From Schistocephalus solidus (lineage: Eukaryota > Platyhelminthes > Cestoda > Diphyllobothriidea > Diphyllobothriidae): a DNA stretch of 64,000 nucleotides. Below the pieces are notes generated by a model, which was not told the DNA's origin, did not search any database, and saw nothing but the letters and a program-made list of their open reading frames with translations. How positions within the stretch are numbered: the first letter of the stretch is position 1; each line of letters starts with the position of its first letter. This document shows positions 31,901-44,889 of the stretch, in pieces. A program made the translations under genes and the position numbers. The DNA is taken from positions 124,001 through 188,000 of the forward strand of contig WEDG01004053.1 of assembly GCA_017591395.1 (NCBI GenBank). The letters run 5' to 3'.

Positions 31901-34900
31901 CTTGACAACTCCACTAACGCATGTTACTAATGAAAAAGAAACTTTATGCAAAAGTTTCACTTTAATTGGTTCCTGAATCACTCATATAGTTTTGCGAATA
32001 GCCAGATTTACTGAGCATTTTGCCACTGACTGTCAAAACAGTTTGTTTTTTTGCCAATCACCCACTGCATTTGTCGCCAATAGTATTAAAATAGTTTCGC
32101 TGATGGTACACCGTACAGGTTACAAATGGCCACCATTCTTACAACTGTTCTAGTTTACGCCTACACAGTGTCTTAACTGCTTTGGGAATGTAGCATCTCA
32201 AATAACCGTGGGCCAGCCTAGGTAGAACTTTTCTATTAACCCTACATAGTTTTGAGCACTTGTGGTAAAAATATATATGAGGAAGCAGTTAGGGTACATT
32301 TGATTTTAAATTCTTATGCTGGAATGGAACAGTCTCGGAGCAAAAGCGCAGCGTAACATTCACTATTGCCAACTACCCTCATATTATTTATTTGGCTACG
32401 CAAATTCCATTTTTAGATATAATGTCCACTATTGACAGTTCAATTCAAAAACATCGATTTAATTAAAACCTCGGTAATTTTTATATATTTTGACCAAAGA
32501 AATCTACGAGTCATACCTTTTATGGGAATTTTACTCATGTTTTGTTTCAAGTTTTGACACTACTACATTACTGCTTGACTAACGTCTAGTGCCTCGGAAG
32601 ATAGAAACCGTGTATAGATAAGTAGGCTGATAAAATTCTATAATTTCCCTGAAAAGCGTATTTGTGATTGCATAAAATCCATATTAAACAAAGCTGCCTT
32701 CGTTTAAACACTTAATTTGCTAACGAAAGTTTATGACATAAAAATGTGACAGCCAGAGCTTAGAATATGGATTGCGAGGAATTAACTTAAAACGGAATGT
32801 AAGTAAACATAAGAGCGAGAAAATGCTCCCATCACCCATCTCAATTAAAACTTACAAATGTTTTCAATTGAAGGTTAAGGAAAGGGCTTGAACTTTTCAT
32901 CAAAATGCGTGTTCAAATATACGTTAATATTACCGACAGAAAAGAATTTCTGATTTTCGTCGTTTTATATATGCACAAACCTCCTGCTTTTTAACTAAGC
33001 ACATCATTTATTTATAAAATTATACGCATGAAGTTGAGCGCTACGAATATGTTGAAATTAACTGCATGGTTATGTTGATATGTACAAGGAAATTGAAAAC
33101 TGCACCAAAGCTTACAAGAGGTTGTCAAGTTTTGGACGGCCTAAAAATTAAAAACAAACGAAATGACGGCACATAATGGCCCAAATTTAGTTCATATAAA
33201 AGCGAAAAACTTAACACAAAAAATTTATTGTTTACGTTAATCATTGAAAAACAGCACAATTGAAGTTTTTATTTAGTCTTATATAGGCAACAGAAAGCTT
33301 TTTTCAGCAGGCAGCCAAATAAGCAAGTTACTGAGTGTTTCATGTTTGTATCCTTTAAGACTTTTTTTACAAATATGAAATATATCGTACACTAAAGCTT
33401 ATGGAGATCCGCATTTTAAACCTGGTGGTAGTTTCCATTCCTCCATAAACGTTTTCTCTGAGTTCCAAGAGTATGTTTCACCAAACGCCTGTTATAGTTT
33501 TCCATGCGGATAGTTAGAGCAAGACATCTAGCTTTAAAATGCATCGCCAAATTCATATCTAAGCTAAGTTAAATATTTTCATAAAGCTTTGTGGGGTTTG
33601 GTGCTTAAGCCTCCAAAAACTGGTTGAATTTGTTTGGTGTCACAATACAGCATAAAAAGGGTAAGATTTCATAATCTTTTAGGTAAAATATTATGTAAGG
33701 TATTTTAAAGTAATCAATCAGATGCAGATCTGCGACTTCAGGGTTCTCTTGTAAAAACTTTAAAACTGCCATTGATCGACAAAACATATATTTACCTCGA
33801 CCCTTTCCAATACTTTGAGCTTTATAGATAATCGAGTTTTACAGTAAAGGTGACTGTAAAGGCCAAGTTTGCAAATGTGCAAGTAAAAGGATCCAATAAC
33901 TATGAATTTTGAGCAGGAAAAAGTCAAAATTGACGGACCAACTTTTTGCACAGAATTCCAATTTTAGTTCGCAGGCCTTTTTTTCGATTGCGCAAATTTT
34001 TATAAATATATTTTAAGCAAAATAAAAATATTAAAGAAAGCGTGGTTACTTACTTTTTATCACAGATGTTTGTTTGTCAATGATGTTGAGGTTACAGCGA
34101 GGGGTTCTGGTTCAGTCATTTCTCTGTTCTTCATTGCATAAAAAAGTGTTGTGTCATTTTAAAGCGCATTCACTCAATAGTATCTTCTGCTGCTCATGTT
34201 AATAATGACATATACGATGGTTTGGCCATTGGCCGATTATATTTTAACCCCTTTTCTCCTTATTAATATCATTAAACTCCTTCTTTCCCAGGAAGTGTGG
34301 CTTTTGGTATTTCTGTTGCAGCACATGCGCATATCAATCGTCAGTTTTATTCCTTCTGTCACGATGCTTAGCATTTAAAAAAGACCGAAATGTGGAAACT
34401 GAAACACGAATTTTCCAAAATACGTACACCATTTTACAAAAATACATTTTCTCTATAATCACTTATAAGTTTGCATTCTGCCACAATGAAAAGAATGGCG
34501 TTTTGCTAGAATATTGTGAATGCTATTTTCGAAATAGAGCGTATTTATGTTTGAGGCTGAATTTTCACATCTACCCTAAAATCATTTTTACATCACAGAC
34601 ACAAATTAATAAGCTTATTTAGGGAAGCGAAATTTTCATCTGAATTTTTTCGGAAGATGACATCTTTAAATTATGCTTGCACAACACTCTGTCATAGTAC
34701 TGAAAATGCTGGAATCCTAGCCTTAGCAAAATACATCACATTATATCTCATAAATTAAAAGTGGAAAAGACAGTGTACTCTGAACTGGCTTTTCCTAAAT
34801 AAGGTAACGGATTTAAACCTACTGTTTGCATACGGTCTGCTGACTTGTCTTTCCTCAACTTTATCAGAACTTACCAACTGAATTTTCAAGCTCGGTGTAG

Positions 34901-35763
34901 TGTGTTCGCGTTAACATAAGCGCGAAAGTTCTAAGAAAACTGTTAAACATAAAAGTAACCTACTGGTAGTTGATTCATTAAAGAATCTGAGGTTAGCTCA
35001 GTTTTCTTTAAAGGACCCTCTTATGAAGGACACAAAAGTCACGCATACATTAGATATACAATACTGGCAGCACAGCTATTGGTTAAAATACCAAACCCGT
35101 GTTTTGCTGATATTTTGCCGCAGTATGACAAATTTGTGAGGGTTCGGCCCATCAATGTGTCCATCAGCATTCTCTTTACACTATTTATAGATAGTTTAGA
35201 TAGTTAATTGTTTAATCGTTAACTGCACTTTTTCAGTTTTCTGCGAATTTGCATTTTCAGTTGTCACTTAGCACAAGAGCATATGTACTCACTTGCTCGT
35301 TACAAAGCTGAAAAACTAATGCTGTTGACTTACTAAAAGGACATTTCAGGCAATTAATTTTGTTAATGGCCTCCAACAAAAAACTAACTTTTGTCTCTTT
35401 AGCTGCCTTTTGTTTTACCCTTGAAGAAAGTGAAAATTTCTGTAATTCACGTAGATTTAAATTTTTTTAGTAAGTTTCCGTATGTTTTGACATTTGAGGC
35501 ACCTTGACTGTGATTTCTAATTATCTCGTCAAATAAGCGACTAATTAAGTGACGTTGCAAGACCGATGTAGGTGAACATTGCAAACGAAGTAAAACACAA
35601 GAGGTGTTGATCATTTCTATTCGGTTCATGGTAAATTTTAAACAAAATTACTCCATGTTCATTTTCACCGCTTGCCAAAGTCAACCAAATCTTCTAAAGA
35701 ATATTGTGTACTGCATGCCACTTTAGTGCATGAATATTGTGAAATTGTATATTCTTTGAATTA
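28993..35763. other. AT-rich sequence upstream of the Hv1 homologue; no assignable gene
   Basis: The promoter and any 5' exons of the minus-strand channel gene should lie in the part nearest 29 kb, but none could be identified. Minus-strand open stretches at 31321-31440 (with a possible acceptor, LEELEASRCELQK), 33605-33900 and 35447-35629 look mildly protein-like, but splice phases did not fit or donors were weak. They are not annotated as genes. Confidence 0.4.
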
Positions 35764-36744
35764 CAGTAGATTCTCTATCTCATGAAAAGTCAACCAAAAT
35801 TCTGAAATATGTTCTCAATTCAAAAACTAACTAAAAAAGAATTTTCGTATTGTTTATGATGCAGTCTAATCTCAAGATACTACTGCCATATCAGAATGTG
35901 GCTTTTGAAAAAGCTGGTTTCTGTCCGCCCGCAAAAAGTTCACTTAAAAATGACAACTTCAGCTGTATGCAATTTTCTCATCGATTAGCTATGCTTTTTA
36001 TAATTCAAATATATTGTAAAGCAAGCAGGCACAAAAATATTATTTCTCATATTCATTTAATAGAAAAGTGTGTCAACTTCAAATTTTATACTTAAATAAA
36101 GGCTATCTATTGGTTTTTAAAATATTTCTAATTATGAAATTTTTAAAGACTGAAATTTTAATCCATAAAACATAGTATCCGTCAGTTTATTAATATGCTC
36201 ACAATTTGTACAACATGATTGAAATCCATTAAAAATATTTATGAGAACTGTGTGAACTTCTCTTCATACGTAGATAAATTCCTGAATTTTCCTTAAGCAG
36301 AATCTAAACGGCATGTAGTTTGGAATCCTTGAATTCAAGTGCAACGGCCTGTATGGTTCAAATTGTTCCTCAATTTAGAAACCTTTTTAAAAATTAAAAG
36401 GTACCCATTTTTATGTATAATATTTGAAGACAACGTACTTTGTTGTAAAATAAGTAAAAGAAAGTATATTTGTGTGTGTTTGCTACAAAATATATTTCAA
36501 TAATTAAGTGCACTGAAAATCACAGAGAAAATTGCATACTACTTACGTAGCCATTTTTTGCAGTGTGCTTTTTGTGGGCAATCAAAAATAAGCTCTTTTG
36601 AAAGCCGACGTCCCACTGTGACTAAACCATTTTGGGATTAGACTGCACGATAATCAATACGCCAACCTTACTTACGTAATATGTTTGAATCGAAAACATA
36701 TTTCCGAATTTAGGTTGTCATTTCATGAGATAGGGAAGCTACTG
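35764..36744. mobile_element. Tc1/mariner-like foldback element (non-autonomous) with TA flanks
   Basis: The left end CAGTAGATTCTCTATCTCATG (start 35764) and the reverse complement of the right end, CAGTAGCTTCCCTATCTCATG (end 36744), begin inverted arms of roughly 190 bp that share GTCAACC/GACAACC, 'aaat(a)tgtt', 'tcgtgcagtctaat' and 'cggctttt.aaa' blocks. The dinucleotide TA flanks both ends (35762-35763 and 36745-36746), as expected from Tc1/mariner insertion. No transposase frame is present, so it is a MITE-like or foldback element. A second copy lies at about 47.69-48.98 kb and a possible third left end at 51111. Confidence 0.75.
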
Positions 36745-36746
36745 TA

Positions 36747-38290
36747 GGTATTTAGGAAAAGAATGCAATTCGATTTTTAATTGCAAATTTGAATCAAGGT
36801 GCCACTTGATAATGGGCCTAATATATGTTCTACTCATTCTCGATTTTCAGCAATATGATGTGCTGGGTCATAATTTCGATTGATGCCAGCTAACCTTCCT
36901 GAGTTTGATCCACTTAAAGGTGGTCAAGAATGCTTAACGCAGGCACTGCCAGTTAGGTAGAGTTTGTGAAGCCATACAGGCTTAACGGCCGGTTTTATTG
37001 GATTCCCCGAGGATTGAACAAACGCGTAGAAGGCTTCCTAATTAGGTATTTGTAATATACGAATGTAACTCTTCTATGAGGACTGATGGAATATATAAGC
37101 GAATCACAAAGCCATAACAGTCAACTAACTTGTAAATTCATTCTGTAAATTACTCAACTGACTACGTGGAAAGGAAAATCAATTCTGCCAAGTTTGAATG
37201 CTGCATATCCAGCATTCTCGCTGAGTCAATGTGTTCTGTTTTTTTACATTTTTGCAAAGTATCATAAAATTTTAGTGCCATTTACGGTTGTTGCAAGTAG
37301 CGGGCACATCATCTTTGCTCAAAAACAAACTCATCCGCGTGGATCCCAAGATGCTTGCGGTGGAGAAGTGTATGTTGTGTCTGGTGTCAGTTTGTCCCTG
37401 TTAAAGGGGAAGGCTATGAACATAAAAACAAGGATAGCCTTATAGTTAGGACACATTTCTTGAAGCAGAAGGATTTTTGTCTGAAAAAACGTAAAGGCTT
37501 AAGATTTTTGCCTTGTTACGTGCTTCATCTGTAACTAAAATTACTGGAATCTAATTCTAAAGGGCTTTGTGGTACAGCTCAAAATTGCTGCTTGCACGAG
37601 GTACATGGTAAAACATATTTTGAACCTCACTCTGGCAAAATTCTACAGTTATATTATCAAGTGTGTCCCCGAAAGATATTTGAATGACTATCAACTAGCG
37701 ATTAAAGTTGTATTTAATTGGGTAAGTGGCGATCACCTTTACTTGAATGGTGGGTAAAAAGTAACTGGCCTATGGACCAAAATTACCCCATGGGATTTCG
37801 ATTAGAAATAATTATTTACTTAGGGTTGTAATATTAATTATCTTGTAGCATAATCCTACCATAGTTCCGTTATGACAGGATGCCATCTTTTGAGTGAGTT
37901 TTTTTTCGACTGCCTGAACAAATCATCATCAGTAAAACATACACTTTTTAGCAGTATATTTTGCCACCCAATTATGCAATGTTATTTTAAATTCAAATGT
38001 GGATTATTAAAAACAAACACATAAATATACTTTCTTGCATTTATTGGAAAGGCAATTATGTACTCATTTGAACAAGTTGTAACCACTCGGCAAAAGTGAT
38101 GGGAAAGCCTTAACGGGAGCCATGGGTTTAGTCGCACGGGTTAATTTACCCACCCAGCGTACTGTAACGTATAGAATTCCCCAATGCTGATGCAGTTAGC
38201 TGACGGTCGAAGCAGGATCTCCAAAGTAATCCTTTTAGAATCCTCCAGTTGCCTTACAGATAATTAATTAACAGAATGTTGGGAAGATTC
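36747..38290. other. AT-rich sequence without a recognisable gene
   Basis: Short frames only; no motif, element boundary or RNA gene supported. Confidence 0.4.
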
Positions 38291-38297
38291 AAATAAT

Positions 38298-38567
38298 TCA
38301 TTTGACCCATTTTTGGGGGTCAGTTGGGGTCTGATAACGAAGGTTGCTAGTGCGTAAGCTGCTGTTGCCAGTCCACAATCCACCAATCTTGCCGTGTTTT
38401 ACAGTTAAATCAATTGAGTCATTTAAATCTACCGTTACCCCTAGTAACTTAAATATTTCTCCAACTATACACTCGAAGACTCTATGTCGATGGGTTTCAA
38501 AATATTTTTGATTACAGAATAAATTTGAAACCCAATCAGCAGTTGCAATTTTCCCAAGGTTTTCCAA
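38298..38567 (-). other. Protein-like open frame, unidentified (possible exon or integrase fragment)
   Basis: The minus strand is open for about 90 codons (ENLGKIATADWVSNLFCNQK, then THRHRVFECIVGEIFKLLG and VTVDLNDSIDL). An AG acceptor-like site lies just upstream (aatacagaatag) and a possible donor GGG|GTAACG follows KLLG. The D-W-x-S-N...FE......E+.KLLGV pattern loosely recalls the second catalytic region of Ty3-type integrases, but residues are missing and there is an insertion. A cellular exon of a helical protein is equally likely. Function unknown. Confidence 0.3.
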
Positions 38568-39837
38568 ACTCTATTCTGTATTATTGCTGCATAAGCAAAC
38601 GATCATTAAGCTCTTAGGTAAACGTCATATATGATTTTTAAAGTCTTTTAATAGATGCTGTACACTTCATATGCAGCATTTATAAACGTACTGATGCTGT
38701 GCTGCATGAATGGTCCTCTTACTGTCCAACGTTGCCTAATTACCAAAGTATTTCAAACTGAAAGTCATCCCTTCCCCAAACTTAAAATTATAATAGCCAG
38801 GATATGCTTGAAAATTTGTACAATAAGAATATATGAAATTTGCGTAAATAATATTTGAATTTATGAATGCAAGAATCCAATGCAAAAAAAGCATACAACA
38901 AACGTTCTCATTTAATCGTCTGTATTTTTCCGCAGACAGCCAATACCAATATTTGGTGGTAACTGAAATCGCTTGGTATTATGCGGCAGGAAAATTCATT
39001 TTTCCTCCCCACCTAAGAAGTACTTTCTAATGGATAGTGCATAACAGAGTTTCTTTCAACATGTCATGGGAATGAAAAAGTAACAAGCCGTTCGTGAGGA
39101 ATCGCGGAACCACAGATTAAACTGCCAGAGAGGCTTTCTCAGTAACATATTCCCATTGCATGCTAAACAACGGTGCACACACAAGCCTTCCCGATAATCC
39201 TTCTCTGTCATAATTGCATACTTCAAGCTAAAAGAGTATTTACCAAAAACTGTTCCCGTTTTTGTGTTAACGGAATTAAAAAAAGTAGCTTATTTTGTTG
39301 CTAGAATACGTGGGCTGATTATCAAAGAAAGGAGTACTGTTTCAGTCAATATTGGACAGTATAACTGACAGGAGGAGAACAGTCGTCATAAGACTCTTGA
39401 AATTGACATTAATCGACCTAAGCTGTTCGCATGAAGCTCATTGGGTTTAATTTTGTGGTTTTATCTGGGTTATCAAAGTTTTTAAAAACATTTAAATATT
39501 CTGACGAAACCAGCATTTTTTGCGTAGTATAACGTCTTATTTAGTTGATTCCTTCTTATTTCTTCGATGCCTATGGTTTGTTGACTTAGAATAAAATGTT
39601 TAATTTGTTCTCTAATATCAGTCAAATGTTTTCCAGTTAGATGTTACTTTCCTAATCTAGCAATTTTTGAAAACATTAATTTACTACCATTTTAGAGGTT
39701 TTAGACATTTTTATAAACGGTTGACAGACTTTGTGTACAGTATCACTCTGTGCTTCACACAAACCCTCAACGTTTGATACAGTCTGTGACGTCATCATTT
39801 CGACGCAAAAAATAACGCTGTCGTTATGGTACGGTTT

Positions 39838-39962
39838 TTAGTCACTTAGTCTTGCCACACATTTAGCCATAATTAAAGGTTGTGTCGTATTAGGTACGAA
39901 AAGGCGAAATGAAATATCTAAAGTATTAAACTGCAATGTCATTAAAAGGCCTAGGAATGAAG
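39838..39962 (-). CDS. Possible terminal exon of the same unidentified gene
   Basis: After an 83-bp intron, acceptor 'cctttaagtctcacag' is followed in the required phase by 40 codons: ASFLGLLMTLQFNTLDISFR, then LFVPNTTQPLIMAKCVARLSD and TAA at 39840-39838. Support is limited to phase and acceptor quality; no 3' signal was identified. Confidence 0.4.
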
Positions 39963-40045
39963 CTGTGAGACTTAAAGGACAAATCAGTGCCAATAGAATA
40001 CTAAAGGGTTAATGTTAGCTTTCAATGTTAAACGATCAAATATAC

Positions 40046-40127
40046 CATTCACCACGTTCGCTTTTGGCGATGGATGCTTTTTCACACTTAAAATGAAAGT
40101 AAATGTTGCTTCATGAGTACCTGAATC
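40046..40127 (-). CDS. Internal exon of the same unidentified gene
   Basis: Bounded by acceptor 'atatttttttcaaag' and donor AATG|GTATAT. It encodes DSGTHEATFTFILSVKKHPS then PKANVVN, following the 40203-40304 exon in phase. The alternating hydrophobic pattern in EATFTFILSV suggests a beta strand, possibly of an extracellular or membrane-associated domain. Product unknown. Confidence 0.55.
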
Positions 40128-40202
40128 CTTTGAAAAAAATATGTAAAAATCACTACATTTACGTTTCAGTATTTTAAATGCCTTTTTATGCCAAATACTT
40201 AC

Positions 40203-40304
40203 AAAATTATTAGACGATTTGAAATAAATCCTCATCTGGCAGCCAAAAATGCGATATCTGAGGTTTTCGGGCTTTAAGTAATATATTTTTACATCTTTTT
40301 GAAA
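40203..40304 (-). CDS. Internal exon of an unidentified gene
   Basis: A 34-codon stretch bounded by acceptor 'gcttatttcagtttag' and a strong donor AATTTT|GTAAGTATTT. It reads FQKDVKIYYLKPENLRYRIF then GCQMRIYFKSSNNF, with a mixed beta-like pattern. It begins and ends in phase 0, and the next exon (40046-40127) begins in the same phase after a 75-bp intron. No family was recognised. Earlier exons, at higher coordinates, were not found. Confidence 0.55.
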
Positions 40305-42145
40305 CTAAACTGAAATAAGCTATGGGTTCCAGTATGCCACTGAAAGGCGGCAGGTGAGTCGTTATCCAGTTTGTTCTGGGAAGATTACTGTTAAGAAAAA
40401 GCAAATTGTATAATCAAAAGTCCGAATATTTAAAACTACGCCTTTGGTGTGTATTTTAACAGTCGAGCTGAGAAAGCAGCACGTTTCTAAAATACGCAGG
40501 TTTCTGAAAGGTTAATCAAATTAGGAAAAAGGTTGTGATCCTGGTCGTGAAATCTAGCTATTTTTGAGTTCTGATAAGATTTTTTTCAGAAATATGTTTT
40601 ACTCTCGGGATGAGGACCACTTATTTAAAAAAAGATATCATACGCTTTGTAAATATAAAGGCAGAGAGTTTGTCAATAATGCCCAAATATAGTAGGCGAT
40701 TTCCAAAGGTCACTACTATTTTGATCAACTAACAGGCGAATATGAACAAGTTCTTTTGATTCCACAAGACTCTTCAACATTTTAGGATTTATACAGATTT
40801 GGCCACGCATTGTTATCCAGAGTTTGAATGAAAGTGATTAACGGTGGAAACTGCCTCCTTGAACTATCAAAGGAGCATTGGAAATGGCTACTTGGCAAGG
40901 CGTTGTGTGGGCTTAGAGGGGATAATTTTGGTTCTAGCTAGTTAAGGCAAATACCACAGAAAAAATAGTTATGCATTTTGTTTTTCACGATGTTTCAGGA
41001 ACTTGCAAGAATCTTCTGACCTTTTAGGTTTTTGTTTGTCTTGAGGATAAAATAAACAAGAATTGGGATGTATTACGCAAACCTGGCATGGTGCCATAAC
41101 CATTTCGCCATCAGGAATGGTAGGCTGATTTTTAATGTCACTAGTCGTTTTGTCTCGTTGGGTAGCACATACTATGAAGCAAATAAATAAAGTGTATATT
41201 TTCTGTTCTCTAAATAAATACTATTAGAAAGTAAGTTCAATGATGTTAAAATATGCATAATACTTTCAAATTTCTATCGGTTATACCAGGGTAAATAAGC
41301 GAAGCTCTTGAAAGGCCGAATTACACCATTTTTGACTGTAACTCTGAATATCATTTCTAGATGGAATTGGTGCAAAATACTGTCGTTTCGATCCCCCCAA
41401 ATATGAAATAATTAAATCTTTTACACAAAAAGCTTTTAATTGTAGGCAAACATCGGCACTATGACATTATTAAAAACGGTTATTAATGCTTTAAGCACTA
41501 ATCTATACACTTCCAAGACATCGTAACAATCGGCCATTAGTAGAGCTGAAACTGAGAAGTGTAGTTTTTACCTATTGAGCCCAAACAGTGGTACAAGACA
41601 GGCTCATTGCTGGCTACCGTGTTTGCACTCAAAGGCACCAAGTTTCCTTACATTTAGTTTCAACCAGACAGTCATGTGCTTATAGTTGGGTAATTCTGAT
41701 GCAATCAACTGACTATGCCAAAGGTGGATGGGGTATCAGCTAAATCATAGAGGATTTCTCATCCATCATTTTACATAAAACTTTTCAAAAGAAGAAAATA
41801 CCGGAATAATTAAACTCTGGATGCCAAAGCCGCAAAATTCCATTCCAGGCTGGGCCTTTCTCCACATTATCCGTCATAGTGAGTGCGTGCCCCTTGTCGC
41901 TTCTGATAAGGAACGTGGCAACCGGTTTGGTACGAGAAAGAATACGAGAATTACTATGGCTAAAGTTAGATGAGAGCAATGCATCTGGTGACAAGATTTC
42001 TATGAACTTCCTAGTGTTAGGGCAAAGCCATTCCTGCTAAAGGAAATTTGCGATAATTTATTTGTAACATTTAAGGGACGGGTGAATCCCGTAAGAGATC
42101 GGGGAGCGTTCATCGACGAATTTAAATATTCCCGATATAAACCGT
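40305..42145. other. AT-rich sequence without a recognisable gene
   Basis: No supported exon or element. It may contain upstream exons of the unidentified minus-strand gene. Confidence 0.4.
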
Positions 42146-42400
42146 CAAGACAATGAGCCCGTGGCACAGTGGTTCAGAAGGCTGGAATTCGAATCTGGAG
42201 GTCACTGATTCGAGCCTTGGATGGTGCACCACCTGGAGATGGTATTACTAAATGATGGCGGCTGATGAGCTAGAAATAGCCATTCTAGCCTCCTCTGTTT
42301 TTCTCAGCAAAGTTCATCTGCCTATAATACTTTTGCCTGTGCAGCTGTTGGCGGTATTCGAGACTGAGTCCCAAGGCACTACGGGCAGAGTAAGTACCAT
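42146..42400 (+). repeat. tRNA-derived SINE, near full length
   Basis: Head 'gagcccgtggcacagtggtt' (A-box region), B-box-like GATTCGAGCC, a body with GGCTGATGAGCTAGAAATAGCC and ATTCTAGCCTCCTC, and a 3' domain ('tgcctataatacttttgcc', 'gagtcccaaggcac') shared with the copy at 1060-1240. Same family as 23.15-23.54 kb. Confidence 0.75.
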
Positions 42401-42814
42401 AAACAATCGATAAGTGTTCATCAGCGAATGGTACTCTCAGCTGTTGAATGGCCCTTAGCTATCTGGATGCAATATAATCACGTATGGTTGTGGAACATAA
42501 AGCACTCAGATTGCAAGAAGTTCTTGTTCCATTTCGTCTTGTGGGTATACTTTAAGTTCTTTCAGGCAAAAGAGACTAGTTATGCACATAAAGAAAGAAG
42601 TGCTGACAAACATAAGGCAAACCATCGTAATTCCGCTATACAAAACCCGGTCTCTATGACTTGTGAATCGGTCCTGGATAATATTTTACCCGACCATTAT
42701 GTCCAGCAACCTATCCGTGAGTTACGGTTTTTTTCGTATCGCTTGGATCGAGCACAATAACTATGTTAAAAGAACGCTTAACGCCATGTTAGAATCTACG
42801 ATCATCCAGATCTG

Positions 42815-42905
42815 GGATTGGCTTTCACTGGTTGACGAGGGATGACAATCCAGAAACAGCTATCCCAGTCTCTGCTGTATTTATCAGTACTCCCCTGCTT
42901 GCGTG
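42815..42905 (+). repeat. SINE fragment
   Basis: 'ggttgacgagggatgacaat' with 'cagctatcccagtctctgctg' matches the body of the SINE family described for 42146-42400. No tRNA head is visible in front of it. Confidence 0.45.
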
Positions 42906-43021
42906 TATAACTAGTCATTTTGTGACGGACTGCATGGGCTCTTGACTGATCCGCAATGCCCGAAATCCCGTGAACTGACTTGCAAACCTCTTTTCACTCT
43001 GATATTTTTTACCGCTAACCG

Positions 43022-43185
43022 AACAAAAGGCCCATGGCCCAGCGGTAGATTTTCCTACTGCTTGAGGTTTACCGCCCAAAGAATCCGGGTTTGAATCAAA
43101 TGTTGGCTGGCTGAGGACAGCTAATGCGTCAGAAATGGTCAGGTCAATCTCCTCTGTATTTTTCATGCTGCATTTTCTGGATTTA
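43022..43185 (+). repeat. tRNA-derived SINE copy
   Basis: Head 'ggcccatggcccagcggtag' (A-box region), then GGGTTTGAATC (B box), then GGCTGAGGACAGCTAATGCG and GAAATGGTCAGGTCAATCTCC. It is more diverged than the 23.3 and 42.2 kb copies but has the same order. Confidence 0.65.
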
Positions 43186-43387
43186 CTCACTTTTTAGCTA
43201 CAAATTATTAAATGAGTGTTCACAAAATTTCTTTATTGTCTTTTTATTCTTCCTCGCACTATACGCGCTCGTCGTTCACCGGAAATACGCAAAGTAAATG
43301 TATCAGGCTAAATAATAATATTTACATCGGAAATCTTCCTTAAATCTGTCCTCTCTCTGTCTTTTGAATGCTGATTATTGTGCCAGA

Positions 43388-43592
43388 GAAAATCTCATTG
43401 CCATGAAACTATGTTTCGGTCCCTGTAGTATGACATCCATTCGACTCGCAAGGATACAAATTGTTCTTCAGATACCGCAAGTCTCTCCGTTGATGTTCTT
43501 ACATGAGAAAAAGTTCGAAACACTCAATTCCTCCAGTTCTCCTTATTTCAAAAGACGTGTTTCACTAGAAGGTCTGAGGTATACCTAGTATC
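43388..43592 (+). repeat. Dispersed repeat, copy 1
   Basis: Shares ordered blocks with 47262-47455: 'aatctcattg.c.tgaaac', 'ggtccctgtagta', 'cattcgactc.caaggata', 'tctccttatttcaaa.g' and 'ggtctgagg'. Same orientation, 3.9 kb apart. Nature unknown. Confidence 0.65.
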
Positions 43593-44889
43593 GATCGAGC
43601 GTTCGTTAAATTTCGTTATTAGCGCCTTTCTCTTCCTCGCATTATACGCACATCTCGGGCCCCTAGAAAACACAAAATGAACGCATCAGGATAAATAATA
43701 CTCTTTGCATCGAAACGCCTTCTTCCATCTGTCCTTCCTCCATTATTGCATTAGCAGTTCTTATACAGTTTCTCTCAGAACCTGAAGATTTAATACTGTG
43801 CTGGACAGCCGTCTCCCCTTTTCTTCTGAATTACTTATATGACTTTAAAAGAGTAGCGAAAGGCGCACAGGATACGTCGTCTTAAAAAAAGCAACGACGT
43901 TACTCAGCTTTGCTCAAACAGTTGCAATAATTTTGCAATAAATGCTGCTATCAAGCATGAGGATTCATGAAGCACTCACGCTAGAATAGCCTTTTAACTG
44001 CTACGGAAAACGTCCTTCGTTGACTGGAGCAAAGGTTTCATGTCACACAAAAAGAAAAGGAGTCTCTCAAACGCAAGTACACAAACAAAATACAGGCTGA
44101 CCACTTGAGCGCGGAAGGTAAAGATGACCACGTATAACGATTGTGGCCTGAAGTCTAGCAACCGTAACTTGCAGAAAAGACTTTGACATGAAGGCTACTC
44201 CGAAATAATATGCCATACAGTTTAACACTAATAAAAGGAAATTAAGCTACAGTCCGCCTCGGGGTAATTTTTGCCGCAATGATAAGTTAGAAGAAGCATA
44301 ATGCTTATGGAAGCCTAAGGAACCTCGAGCAGCCTTCGTGATAAATTGTATTCTATGTGAGCTATACACGTTTAAACCCTATAATTAAACCTCACACCAC
44401 CTCAACCACGCCATCACTGTTTCGCGAGATGGCCACAGGGGTGACCTGCATGTGCATTTTTTATAGTGGTCCCTTAGGGCAAAACGTTTGACGCACTTCA
44501 CCCTTTAGGCCCCAAAGCTTTTTGATTGAAAGACAAGGTTAGGCCCACCAGACCTGGGCATTGACGTAAGAGGTGGCCGAACTAAACCGATGCGTGACAC
44601 TAGCGATATGAGCTACCTAACTTTGCACGTATCATGCATTTTAGTGCGTTTTAAAGCTTGGCCCATGTTGAGGTTTCGAAAAAGCCAACCACGAAGAGGT
44701 TCTTGCAACTGGGGGTTTTATTCCTTGGTAGGACCAAGCGATCCAGTTTTTCGGCAACATTTCAAACCTCGACTGTTGATGCGCCATGATAGATTCCAGC
44801 GTATAAACGTTATCCGGAATAATCAATGGTCCTCAATAGCAAACTCACTATTTTTTCCTTTTTACACACCAGTTTTCTTTTCGACACGT
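43593..44889. other. Unassigned sequence near the minus-strand LINE
   Basis: Somewhat GC-richer than the background in 44.4-44.8 kb, so it may include the 3' end of the decayed LINE at 44890-47230, but no motif was recognised. Confidence 0.4.

Noticed and set aside
33605..33951. Two minus-strand exons separated by a 30-bp intron
   Set aside because: Splice-like sites exist, but the reading phases do not match (a stop appears directly after the junction).
38298..38567. Ty3-type integrase fragment
   Set aside because: Only a loose match around FE...E+.KLLGV; catalytic spacing is wrong and no neighbouring retrotransposon domains were found. Kept as an unidentified open frame.
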